In this document: positions 1 through 5,836 of the stretch, piece by piece
Layout: every line of letters starts with the position of its first letter
Position numbering within the stretch: position 1 is the stretch's first letter
Origin: CAYLZW01 sp964388085
Lineage (GTDB): Bacteria; Myxococcota; UBA727; CAYLZW01
DNA length: 5,836 bases
Direction of reading: 5' to 3'
Assembly (NCBI GenBank): GCA_964388085.1
Contig: CAYLZW010000348.1
Span: 1 to 5,836, forward strand
Made by a program: the position numbers and the translations under genes
Notes under the pieces: generated by a model
Told to the model about the DNA's origin: nothing
The model's input: the letters and a program-made list of their open reading frames with translations, nothing else
Database searches by the model: none

Positions 1-56
1 GGCGCCCATGGCGAGGCACAACCGGAAGTAGTGTCAGAGCACCTTTAGCGTTCGCC
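1..56. other. Sequence downstream of the GMC gene, no feature seen
   Basis: This short stretch follows the stop codon of the minus-strand oxidoreductase gene and reaches the window edge. I see no stem-loop followed by a T-run that would make a convincing intrinsic terminator. An ATG on the minus strand at 9-7 could in principle begin another gene (for example a cytochrome partner), but it has only three codons in the window and no clear ribosome binding site, so no gene is called. Confidence 0.4.
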
Positions 57-1655
57 TCAGGAGGCCAGTCGCCGGCTGAGGGCCAGCGCCAGCGACATGA
101 TGGTGACCTGCGGGTTCACGCCCACCGAGCCCGCGACGATGGAGCCGTCCATCACGTAGAGGCCGGAGACGCCGTGCACCTTGCCGTCTCCGTCGACGAC
201 GCCGGCGTCCGGTCCGCTCCGTGGGCCCATGCGGCAGGTGCCCTGGGGATGGCTCGCGTGCACGTGCGCGAGGTCGAGCGCCGAGGTCACGCCGTCGATG
301 GCCGCGATCGCGTCCGCCTCCCGCTCGAAGAACCGCAGCGGATGCACCAGCGGGCACACGCGGCGGGCGCCGGCGGCGAAGTAGATGCGCGTGACCGAGC
401 GCAGGGCTTGCTTGATGGACGCGAGCTCGGGGGCGCCGAGGTCGTAGCGGATGGAGGGCGTAAAGCCGCTCGAGAGCGACACGCTGCCCTCGCCGTGATC
501 GCGGACCATGCCGCCCGCGATCGCGAGGTGCTTGAGGCGCGAGAGCTCCTCGATGCCCTCCTGTCCCGCGCGGCCGAACAGGCCGAACAGCTCGGGCACG
601 CCGAGGGTGACGGTCTCGAGCACGATGCGCTCGTCGTCGGGATCGTGCGCCCAGTAGCCCTGCGGGACGCCGTCCCAGAGCGTCACCGGCTCGTCGAAGT
701 CACCGACGGCGGCCGAGCCCGGATGGACCGAGAGGTGCTTCCCCCGCTCGTCGCCGCCGACGCCGCTGTGCTCGAGGATGAGCGGGGAGCCGAGGGCCGA
801 GCCGCTCAGGATGACGACGTCCGCCTTGACGCGCAGGGCGCCGAGGGCCTGGTCCTTGTCGTCGAGCGCGATGACGTCCACGCCGGTGGCGCGTCCGCCC
901 TCGACGATGACGCCCTCGGCGCGCGCGCGGTAGAGCAGCTCGGCGCCGAGGTGGAGGGCCTCGGGCAGGATCGCTTTGTCGACGCTGGCCTTGGCGCCGC
1001 TCGGGCAGCCGAGGTGACAGACGCCGCAGCCGCCGCAGGTGGGCGCGTTGCGATCGATCCAGTCCCCCTCGAAGCCGAGCCGCTCGACGCCGGCCTGGAA
1101 CAGGAGGTTGTGACGACGTCCGATGCCCGCGTGTGTCTTGAAGACGCCGATGCGCCGCCAGACCTCGTCGACGACGGGCGCCATGGCGTCGGGCGCGAGG
1201 TGCGCTCTGCCGGTGAGCCGACTCCAGGTCTCCAGCCGATCGCGCGGCGGCCGAAAGCAGATGCCGCTGTTGATGACGGTGGAGCCGCCGACGGCCCGGC
1301 CCGACGGGAGCAGGATCGCCGGCTCGCCGAGGCTGAGCTGCGCCCCGCGCTGGTTGTAGAGGTGCACCGTCGACCACGTGAGCGATCGCTGCTGGAAGTC
1401 CTTTCGCTCGAAGGCGCCGCCCGCCTCCAGGAACAGCACCTTCTTGCCGCGTTTCGCGAGCTCGGTGCCCGCGAGCGCGCCGCCCGCGCCGGTGCCGATG
1501 ACGACGACCTCGACGGAGAGGTCTCCCTGGCCGAGCCGCTCTTTGGCCGGACGACAGCGCGGGTGGCTCGCGACGCTGTCCCCGACGGGAGACGGCAGGA
1601 ACGGCGTGGAGCCCGCCGCTGGCGTCGGCGCGATCGGCGTCGTCGGATCGCTCAT
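57..1655 (-). CDS. GMC-family FAD-dependent oxidoreductase (catalytic subunit)
   Basis: This 532-aa flavoprotein should oxidise an alcohol or sugar hydroxyl and pass electrons on; the substrate cannot be read from sequence. Near the N-terminus, after about 46 proline-rich residues, is the FAD-binding motif VVIGTGAGG (G54, G56, G59), ending in an acidic LFLEAGG strand (residues 74-80). The GMC signature GRAVGGSTVINSG lies at 119-131. Four cysteines at 207, 210, 213 and 217 form a C-x2-C-x2-C-x3-C cluster. The C-terminal GMC domain carries HPQGTCRMG, with likely catalytic His469, and GVNPQVTIMSLA, with partner Asn514. Length is normal for the family. The frame stays open upstream, but ATG at 1655 is preferred: GGGAG lies six bases ahead, and the ATG overlaps the upstream gene's stop as ATGA. 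No signal peptide is visible, so export probably depends on the Tat-signal partner. Family assignment is firm, substrate unknown. Confidence 0.95.
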   Translation of the reverse strand: MSDPTTPIAPTPAAGSTPFLPSPVGDSVASHPRCRPAKERLGQGDLSVEVVVIGTGAGGALAGTELAKRGKKVLFLEAGGAFERKDFQQRSLTWSTVHLYNQRGAQLSLGEPAILLPSGRAVGGSTVINSGICFRPPRDRLETWSRLTGRAHLAPDAMAPVVDEVWRRIGVFKTHAGIGRRHNLLFQAGVERLGFEGDWIDRNAPTCGGCGVCHLGCPSGAKASVDKAILPEALHLGAELLYRARAEGVIVEGGRATGVDVIALDDKDQALGALRVKADVVILSGSALGSPLILEHSGVGGDERGKHLSVHPGSAAVGDFDEPVTLWDGVPQGYWAHDPDDERIVLETVTLGVPELFGLFGRAGQEGIEELSRLKHLAIAGGMVRDHGEGSVSLSSGFTPSIRYDLGAPELASIKQALRSVTRIYFAAGARRVCPLVHPLRFFEREADAIAAIDGVTSALDLAHVHASHPQGTCRMGPRSGPDAGVVDGDGKVHGVSGLYVMDGSIVAGSVGVNPQVTIMSLALALSRRLAS

Positions 1656-2191
1656 GCGAGGCTCCCACAGCCAAAGCGGTGGCCTACGGCGGCGAGCGCC
1701 GCCGGCGACGCGAACAGGTGCAGGCCGACGACGACGCGCAACGCACCCGCGACGCCGTGCCGCGCCTGCCGCGGGCTCTCCTCCCAGGCGCGCATGACCG
1801 CGACGCGCTCGTCGAGAGGCAGGCTCGCGAAGCGCCCGAACGACGACAGCGACATGCGCGGCCACTGATCGAAGAGCGCCAGCAGCCCGCGCATGATGCG
1901 CTGCTCGCGCGGCGGCAGGCTGGCGAGGTGCGCGTCGAAGCTGCCGGAGACGTCGAGCGCCTTGGCGTCGAGCCCGAGGGCGTTGCCCGGCGGCAGATAC
2001 ACCTCCGCCAGCGCCTCGAGGAACGCCGCCTCGTCGGCCGAGAGCACCTGCTTGCCGGCGGCCGTCGGCCCCGTTCGAAAGAGCGACAGCACGCCGCCGC
2101 CGACGAGCAGCGCACCTCCGCCTACACCGAGGCCGAGCTTCAAGAAGTTCCGGCGGCTGATCCTGCTTCGGCGTTCTGCGTGCGGTGCCAT
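1652..2191 (-). CDS. Tat-signal small subunit, gluconate 2-dehydrogenase subunit 3 family
   Basis: This 179-aa protein begins with a textbook twin-arginine signal: SRRNFLK at residues 12-18, a glycine-rich hydrophobic stretch at about 19-38, then mature sequence. No clear AxA cleavage site is seen, so the segment may remain as a membrane anchor. The body (about 50-175) resembles gluconate 2-dehydrogenase subunit 3 / FAD-glucose dehydrogenase gamma subunits: a start like LSADEAAFLEALAEVYLPPG, a mid helix with F/L spacing around SSFGRFASLPLDERVAVM, and a C-terminal glycine region. In characterised members this subunit chaperones the GMC catalytic subunit and carries it through the Tat pathway. 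The adjacent, overlapping GMC gene lacking its own signal fits that role. Start ATG at 2191 is the only one that keeps the full n-region. It has no clear Shine-Dalgarno sequence, but a -10-like TAGAAT sits just ahead, hinting at a leaderless mRNA. The family call rests on pattern, not on a database search. Confidence 0.85.
   Translation of the reverse strand: MAPHAERRSRISRRNFLKLGLGVGGGALLVGGGVLSLFRTGPTAAGKQVLSADEAAFLEALAEVYLPPGNALGLDAKALDVSGSFDAHLASLPPREQRIMRGLLALFDQWPRMSLSSFGRFASLPLDERVAVMRAWEESPRQARHGVAGALRVVVGLHLFASPAALAAVGHRFGCGSLA
1662..1666 (-). promoter_or_regulatory. Ribosome binding site of the GMC gene
   Basis: GGGAG on the minus strand lies six bases before the ATG at 1655. It is inside the last codons of the Tat-signal gene. 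It decides the start of the oxidoreductase over the longer open frame and supports translational coupling through the ATGA overlap. Confidence 0.6.
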
Positions 2192-2197
2192 CGCGAG

Positions 2198-2203
2198 ATT
2201 CTA
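2198..2203 (-). promoter_or_regulatory. Candidate -10 hexamer for the Tat/GMC operon
   Basis: The minus strand reads TAGAAT followed by CTCGCG and then the ATG of the Tat-signal gene. TAGAAT differs from TATAAT at one position. The six-base gap would place +1 on the A of the start codon, which would fit a leaderless transcript and the absence of a Shine-Dalgarno sequence. No recognisable -35 element is present 17 bases upstream (GGCTCC), so this is a tentative call. Confidence 0.3.
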
Positions 2204-2261
2204 TCCGTGGAGGCCCGGCGGAGCCGGAGTGCGCGTTGCGGCGACGTCGTCGGCGGTGATA

Positions 2262-2277
2262 CCACCTAGACAGGTGG
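2262..2277. promoter_or_regulatory. Perfect inverted repeat in the divergent promoter region
   Basis: CCACCT and AGGTGG flank a four-base centre AGAC, giving a 16-bp dyad with no mismatch in the arms. It lies in the 111-bp gap between divergent genes, 25 bases before the plus-strand ATG and about 70 bases before the minus-strand ATG. This is where a dimeric repressor or activator could control either or both operons. A six-pair stem with a four-base loop could also form in RNA, but there is no T-run, so a terminator is unlikely. No regulator family is recognised from the half-site. Confidence 0.35.
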
Positions 2278-2302
2278 GTGTGTCCCGCGGCGAGGCTGCC
2301 CG

Positions 2303-2809
2303 ATGATCGAACTGTACAACTTCCTCGAGAACAACAACGCGCTCATCGTGTCGGCCCTGGTGACCCGCATCCCGAAGGAGGTGCCCGCCTACGCCCGCGT
2401 GCCGCGCAACGAGCTGAAGCAGTCCGTCGAGTACCTGCTCGAGGCGTACACCGACCTCCTCGTCACCGGCGAGGACGACGCCCAGCGCACCTACTTCAAG
2501 TACATCGCGAAGGTGCGCTCGTCGCAGTCTTTCAAGCTGAGCGACGTGCTGCACAAGCTGCTGGTGTTCCTCCCCGTCATCCGCCAGATGCTGCAGGAGG
2601 AGTTTCGGGACGTCGACGGGGACGGCCTCGCGCTGTTCAACCGCGCCATGGATCAACTGGAGAAGACGAACTACCAATCGGTCTGTCGCTTCGTCGACGT
2701 CTTTCAGGACTACCTCGCGAACCGCATCGGCGAGCACAACGAGTACCTCGACGAACAGAACAAGCAGCTCGGCGTCGATCTCTCGAAGTTCATCCTGTTC
2801 AGGGGGTAA
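2303..2809 (+). CDS. Helical RsbRD N-terminal-like protein of unknown function
   Basis: This 168-aa protein has no signal peptide or membrane segment and looks entirely alpha-helical and cytosolic. The pattern of residues about 10-100, with a short proline-containing turn (RIPKEVPAYARVP, 22-34), a helix ending in LLEAYTDLLVTGEDD (45-59), and then a helix beginning FKLSDVLHKLLVFLPVIRQML (77-97), recalls the RsbRD_N domain. That domain is a sensor-like helical bundle found at the front of stressosome co-antagonists and, as a stand-alone protein, in myxobacteria. No STAS domain or other output follows; the tail to residue 168 is charged and probably helical. Start ATG is supported by GAGG seven bases upstream. 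The next gene begins eight bases after the stop, so the two are likely one operon and may act together. The family match is inferred from the pattern of hydrophobic residues and is not certain; the reality of the gene is well supported by its non-repetitive, protein-like composition. Confidence 0.8.
   Translation: MIELYNFLENNNALIVSALVTRIPKEVPAYARVPRNELKQSVEYLLEAYTDLLVTGEDDAQRTYFKYIAKVRSSQSFKLSDVLHKLLVFLPVIRQMLQEEFRDVDGDGLALFNRAMDQLEKTNYQSVCRFVDVFQDYLANRIGEHNEYLDEQNKQLGVDLSKFILFRG
2801..2806 (+). promoter_or_regulatory. Ribosome binding site of the zinc-ribbon gene
   Basis: AGGGGG, one mismatch from AGGAGG, overlaps the last codons of the helical protein and ends 11 bases before the GTG at 2818. 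The reading frame is open further upstream but shows no ATG, GTG or TTG for at least 50 codons, so this site and the GTG define the start. The spacing is slightly long. Confidence 0.45.
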
Positions 2810-2817
2810 GCCTCTCC

Positions 2818-5800
2818 GTGATCTGCCCCAAGTGCGGCAGGCCCGTCGAGGCCAACGCCGTCATCTGTACCGGCTGCGACTTCATCCTCGACACGGAGTT
2901 CCTCGGCGAGGAGATCCTCGACGAGGAGCAGTCGTTGCGGCCCGGCATGGGGGGCGTCGACCCGGCGGTGTTCAACCTGGCGGACGCCGTCATCCTCGGT
3001 GACATCGACGAGCAGGCGCAGAGCTTCGAGACCTCGGACAGCGGCTTTCACGTCAAGGAGTCCACCAACGCGCGCCTGTACGTCTCCGGCCGCAGCCAGG
3101 CGATGATGGCGCCTGACGCCGTGCCCGCCGTCATCGCGCAGAACCTCGCGGACGTGCGCCTGACGCCCTTCGAGAAGCACGTGCTGAGCTTCATCGACGG
3201 GAAGCGGCCGGTGGAGATCATCCGCCTGCGCGCCGGCCTCGACGAGAGCGAGGTCAAGACCGCGCTCGCGACGCTGGCGGACAAGGGCGTGGTGCAGGTG
3301 GTCGGCCGCGCGCTCGTCGACGACGACGAGTTTCAGGAGACCGCCCAGCGTCGCGCGCGGCAGCCGCGGCGCTCCTCGGGCGCCATGGCGGGGGTGGCCG
3401 CGGCGCTCGGACCGCTCGGCGACGAGACCGACCGGGCCATCGAGGAGGCCTTCCGTACGGGCACCGGCATCAGCCCGCTCGGCGGCTTCGAGCTGCCCGC
3501 GCCCGCCGACGACGACGGCAACGTGTTCTCGAGCTTGTCGGGAGACCCGCTGCAAGACGCCCTCGGCGTCGGACGCGAGATCCCGGGTGGCATGGACGTC
3601 CCGGGCGACGATCTCGGCGACCTCGCCGCGCTCCGAGACGGCGGCGCGAGCGCCGGCGGCCCCCCTCCGCCGCCGTCCATGGACACCGCCTACACCGAGC
3701 GGCCCCGCGACGACGACCTGCCGTCCGACGCCGACAGCTTCGACGTGCTGGCGCATACGAGCGAGATCGAGCGCGGCCCGCTCGTCCCCTCGGGGGCGAC
3801 GCACACGCGCGGCGGGCTCGGCCCGATGGCGACGAACGCGCGCCGGGTGCTGAGCGATCCGGAGCTGGCGGAGATCCTCGGTGACGACGACGACGACCTG
3901 TCGCACGACACGCGCGCGGGCGAGCGGCCCTCGGGCATCGGCGCGGGCCTGTCGCAGGCGAGCGACGGCTTCGACGACTTCGGGGAGGTGTCGGAGCTGA
4001 ACACCGCGCTCCTGCCCGGCGTCGACAGCAGCCTCTCGCAGGGCGCGCCCGACTCCGAGGTGTTCAAGAGCGTGACCGGCACCCTCTCGACGCCGGTCAT
4101 GGCGCAGCCGAACCCGGCGGCGCTCGAGCAGCTGAAGGGACGCCAGCTCGCGTCCGGCTCGTCGGAGGAGTCGGTGACGGGGCTCCGCTCGCACATCGGC
4201 GGCGGCGGGCTCTCGGACCTCCTCGGCGACGACGGCCCCGGCGTCGGCTACCCATCGGACACGCCCGCGATGCCGCTGCCGCCGGGCAGCTCGGACGAAG
4301 GGATCGACGCCGATCTCGAGGAGTCGCTCGGTCCCTCGTCGGGCGAGCTCGACGAGGACGACGAGGGCGACGAGGGCGGCGGCGCCCAGCTCGCGCCGGC
4401 GCCCGACGGCGTCCCGCGCGAGCCCCTCGATGACGGCGGCGATCTCGCGGACCTCGTGGGCGACGATCCCATCAGCCTCGAGGGCACCGACACGAGCAAG
4501 GTCGGCTCGCTGATCGACGAGGTGCCGGACGTGCACAGCGTCGTCACCGCGGCGCCCGCCCTGCAGCTCGACGCGGTCGCAGACAGCGAGGACGAGGTCG
4601 ATCCCTTCGACGGCCTCGACCTCGAGGAGTCGGACGAAGGCGACGCGCCCTCGGCCGCGGCGGACGAGGACGTGTCGGACCTCCCCTCCTCGAGCGAAGC
4701 CGGCGACTCCGGCGGCTCCGACGACTCGGGCGAGCTCGCGCTCAGCGGTGAGGGCACGGCAGCGTACGCGGAGAACCCCTTCGCCGCCGGCGCACACGCC
4801 GAGGTGGACGACGACGACGACGACGACGACGCGCCGACCGCGATGCGGCCGCAGCTCGGCCACATCGCGAAGCCCGCCGAGCCACCGGCACCGCAGCAGG
4901 ATGCAGACGAGGTCTCCGAGGTCTCGGCCGTGTTCGAGGTCGAGTCGAGCGCGGACGCGGACGATCTCTACGAGGGCGCCACCGACGGCGTCCCCGCCCT
5001 CCCCGCCGAGCTGCGGAACGCGGGCGATGGAGGCCCCTCGAGCGGCGCGCTGGCGGACGCCTTCTCCGACGAAGAGGTAGAGCCCGCGCACGAGGAGCCC
5101 GCACAGGCGCCCGCGCCCGCCGCCATCGACCCGCGGAACCGCCCGCCGCAGCTCCCCGTGGGCTCGAGCGCCGGCGCCGACAGCCTCGTCGAGAAGCCCG
5201 CGCCCGACTCGAAGGCCGAGCCCTCGTTCTCGTCCGACGAGGAGCTGATCGACGACGCCCTGATCATCCGGCCCGCGGCGCCGACCATGCAGGTGCGCGG
5301 CGCGAGCGTGCTCGAGCGTCCCGCGCCGCGCGCGACGCCGGTGTCGGCCGAAGACAGCAGTCTGCACGACGAGGAGTACGCGATCAGCGCCCCCGCGCAG
5401 GAGCTGCCGCCGGCGCGCTCGCAGCCCACGCCGGCCGCCCCATCGTCACAGGAGACGGCGCACCTCGAGCGCCCGCAAGAGATCGCGGCGCTCTCTCTCG
5501 CCGCCCCACGCTCCGAGAGCGAAGAGACGGCGCTATACGAGAACGCCGCCGAGGTGCTGCCCTCGTCATCGGCCAGCGAGCTCTCGCAAGGCGGCGCCTG
5601 GGCCTCCCAGCCCGACGCCGGCGCGCCCGCGCGCGGCGGCGACAGCAACGACTCGACCCACGTGCTGAGCGCGCCCAGCGTGCCGGCGCCCTCCCCCGCC
5701 TTCACGCCGCCGAGCGAGGCCAGCGAAGCGCCGCCGGCCGACGACGACGGCGCCTATGAGCCGCTCAACACCGGCTCCAGAAACGACCCCGAGGCCATGC

Positions 5801-5836
5801 GCGAGAAGGCGCGAAAGCTCTTCGAGGACGCGCTCA
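2818..5836 (+). CDS. Zinc-ribbon, winged-helix-like, acidic disordered protein with C-terminal TPR start (partial)
   Basis: At least 1006 residues, truncated by the right window edge. A GTG start leads directly into a zinc ribbon: C3-P-K-C6 and C17-T-G-C20; these are the only cysteines seen. Residues about 115-168 (from LTPFEKHVLSFIDGKRPVEI) look like a small winged helix of the kind that follows regulatory modules in myxobacterial proteins. From about 175 to 985 the chain is rich in Asp, Glu, Ser, Pro, Ala and Gly with few aromatics (one Trp, 928), includes a Pro5 run (282-286) and an Asp8 run (664-671), and should be disordered. The short motif L-x-[DE]-[LI]-[LV]-G-D-D occurs three times in it. 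The last residues, DPEAMREKARKLFEDAL (990-1006), look like the first helix of a TPR domain. No signal peptide or membrane segment is seen, so it is probably cytosolic. Function unknown; a scaffold or regulator is plausible. It follows the helical protein gene by eight bases, so they are probably co-transcribed. Confidence 0.9.
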   Translation, partial: MICPKCGRPVEANAVICTGCDFILDTEFLGEEILDEEQSLRPGMGGVDPAVFNLADAVILGDIDEQAQSFETSDSGFHVKESTNARLYVSGRSQAMMAPDAVPAVIAQNLADVRLTPFEKHVLSFIDGKRPVEIIRLRAGLDESEVKTALATLADKGVVQVVGRALVDDDEFQETAQRRARQPRRSSGAMAGVAAALGPLGDETDRAIEEAFRTGTGISPLGGFELPAPADDDGNVFSSLSGDPLQDALGVGREIPGGMDVPGDDLGDLAALRDGGASAGGPPPPPSMDTAYTERPRDDDLPSDADSFDVLAHTSEIERGPLVPSGATHTRGGLGPMATNARRVLSDPELAEILGDDDDDLSHDTRAGERPSGIGAGLSQASDGFDDFGEVSELNTALLPGVDSSLSQGAPDSEVFKSVTGTLSTPVMAQPNPAALEQLKGRQLASGSSEESVTGLRSHIGGGGLSDLLGDDGPGVGYPSDTPAMPLPPGSSDEGIDADLEESLGPSSGELDEDDEGDEGGGAQLAPAPDGVPREPLDDGGDLADLVGDDPISLEGTDTSKVGSLIDEVPDVHSVVTAAPALQLDAVADSEDEVDPFDGLDLEESDEGDAPSAAADEDVSDLPSSSEAGDSGGSDDSGELALSGEGTAAYAENPFAAGAHAEVDDDDDDDDAPTAMRPQLGHIAKPAEPPAPQQDADEVSEVSAVFEVESSADADDLYEGATDGVPALPAELRNAGDGGPSSGALADAFSDEEVEPAHEEPAQAPAPAAIDPRNRPPQLPVGSSAGADSLVEKPAPDSKAEPSFSSDEELIDDALIIRPAAPTMQVRGASVLERPAPRATPVSAEDSSLHDEEYAISAPAQELPPARSQPTPAAPSSQETAHLERPQEIAALSLAAPRSESEETALYENAAEVLPSSSASELSQGGAWASQPDAGAPARGGDSNDSTHVLSAPSVPAPSPAFTPPSEASEAPPADDDGAYEPLNTGSRNDPEAMREKARKLFEDAL
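3865..3888 (+). repeat. LxELLGDD-like motif, copy 1
   Basis: Encodes LAEILGDD (residues 350-357) inside the acidic linker, followed by three further Asp. It matches copies at 4210-4233 and 4444-4467 in hydrophobic and acidic pattern. It is a protein-level repeat, not a DNA repeat, since codons differ. Confidence 0.5.
4210..4233 (+). repeat. LxELLGDD-like motif, copy 2
   Basis: Encodes LSDLLGDD (residues 465-472), preceded by a glycine run and followed by Gly-Pro-Gly. These flexible flanks would expose a short amphipathic helix. Confidence 0.5.
4444..4467 (+). repeat. LxELLGDD-like motif, copy 3
   Basis: Encodes LADLVGDD (residues 543-550), preceded by DDGGD and followed by PISLEG. It is the third member of the set in the same disordered linker. 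Confidence 0.5.
4807..4830 (+). repeat. (GAC)8 trinucleotide run coding for eight Asp
   Basis: Eight uninterrupted GAC codons give Asp664-671 in the linker. Such a pure triplet run can lengthen or shorten by slippage while keeping frame. A shorter, impure run (GGT then five GAC) lies at 3880-3897. Confidence 0.85.

Noticed and set aside
34..357. 107-codon minus-strand open frame at the left edge
   Set aside because: It overlaps the C-terminal catalytic region of the GMC gene in another frame and encodes an Arg/Gly-rich string with no features.
1656..1865. 70-residue N-terminal extension of the GMC protein
   Set aside because: The extension is Arg/Ala-rich, lies wholly within the Tat-signal gene in another frame, and lacks a ribosome binding site. 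ATG at 1655 has one.
174..1868. 564-codon plus-strand open frame opposite the GMC gene
   Set aside because: The product is low-complexity Ala/Arg/Asp/Glu without motifs, while the minus frame holds every GMC signature in order.
2267..2272. TAGACA as a -35 element for the plus operon
   Set aside because: No -10-like hexamer lies 16-18 bases downstream; that stretch is GC-rich and runs into the ribosome binding site. The bases are better explained as the centre of the dyad.
2262..2277. Dyad as an intrinsic terminator
   Set aside because: The stem is short, no T-run follows on either strand, and it lies between divergent rather than convergent gene ends.
2710..5367. 885-codon open frame on the minus strand opposite the zinc-ribbon gene
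   Set aside because: Its product is a repetitive Arg/Val/Gly/Leu string with no domain pattern. It is the expected shadow of a GAC/GAG-rich acidic gene in GC-rich DNA. The plus frame has the zinc ribbon, ribosome binding site and TPR-like end.

Overview
The window is very GC-rich, with strong G/C preference at third codon positions. It encodes a Tat-exported GMC oxidoreductase pair and a very long, acidic, low-complexity protein with an N-terminal zinc ribbon. This combination suggests a high-GC soil or marine bacterium of the former Deltaproteobacteria, most likely Myxococcota (Polyangia-like). That placement is an inference from style and gene content. No rRNA or other phylogenetic marker is present.

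Layout. Two minus-strand genes occupy the left part. Transcription runs from about 2191 down to 57: first a small Tat-signal protein of the gluconate 2-dehydrogenase subunit 3 type (1652-2191), then a GMC-family FAD oxidoreductase (57-1655). The two overlap by the four bases ATGA, so they are almost certainly co-expressed and translationally coupled. A 111-bp divergent intergenic region (2192-2302) follows. It carries a perfect 6+6 bp inverted repeat and, on the minus strand, a -10-like hexamer placed so that transcription would begin at the Tat gene's ATG. Two plus-strand genes fill the right part: an all-helical 168-aa protein resembling RsbRD N-terminal sensor domains (2303-2809), and eight bases later a large gene starting with GTG at 2818 that runs off the right edge (at least 1006 residues).

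How the genes work together. The left pair fits a known arrangement: the small Tat-signal subunit carries the signal-less flavoprotein through the Tat pathway, giving a periplasmic or membrane-attached dehydrogenase for an alcohol or sugar. A cytochrome c partner would be expected but is not in the window. The right pair looks like a separate operon of regulatory or scaffold character. It combines a helical sensor-like protein with a protein built from a zinc ribbon, a winged-helix-like segment, roughly 800 residues of acidic disordered linker containing a recurring short L-x-[DE]-[LI]-[LV]-G-D-D motif, and what looks like the first helix of a C-terminal TPR region cut by the window end. The right operon is the least explained and most interesting part. 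No RNA gene, mobile element, CRISPR array or convincing terminator was seen.
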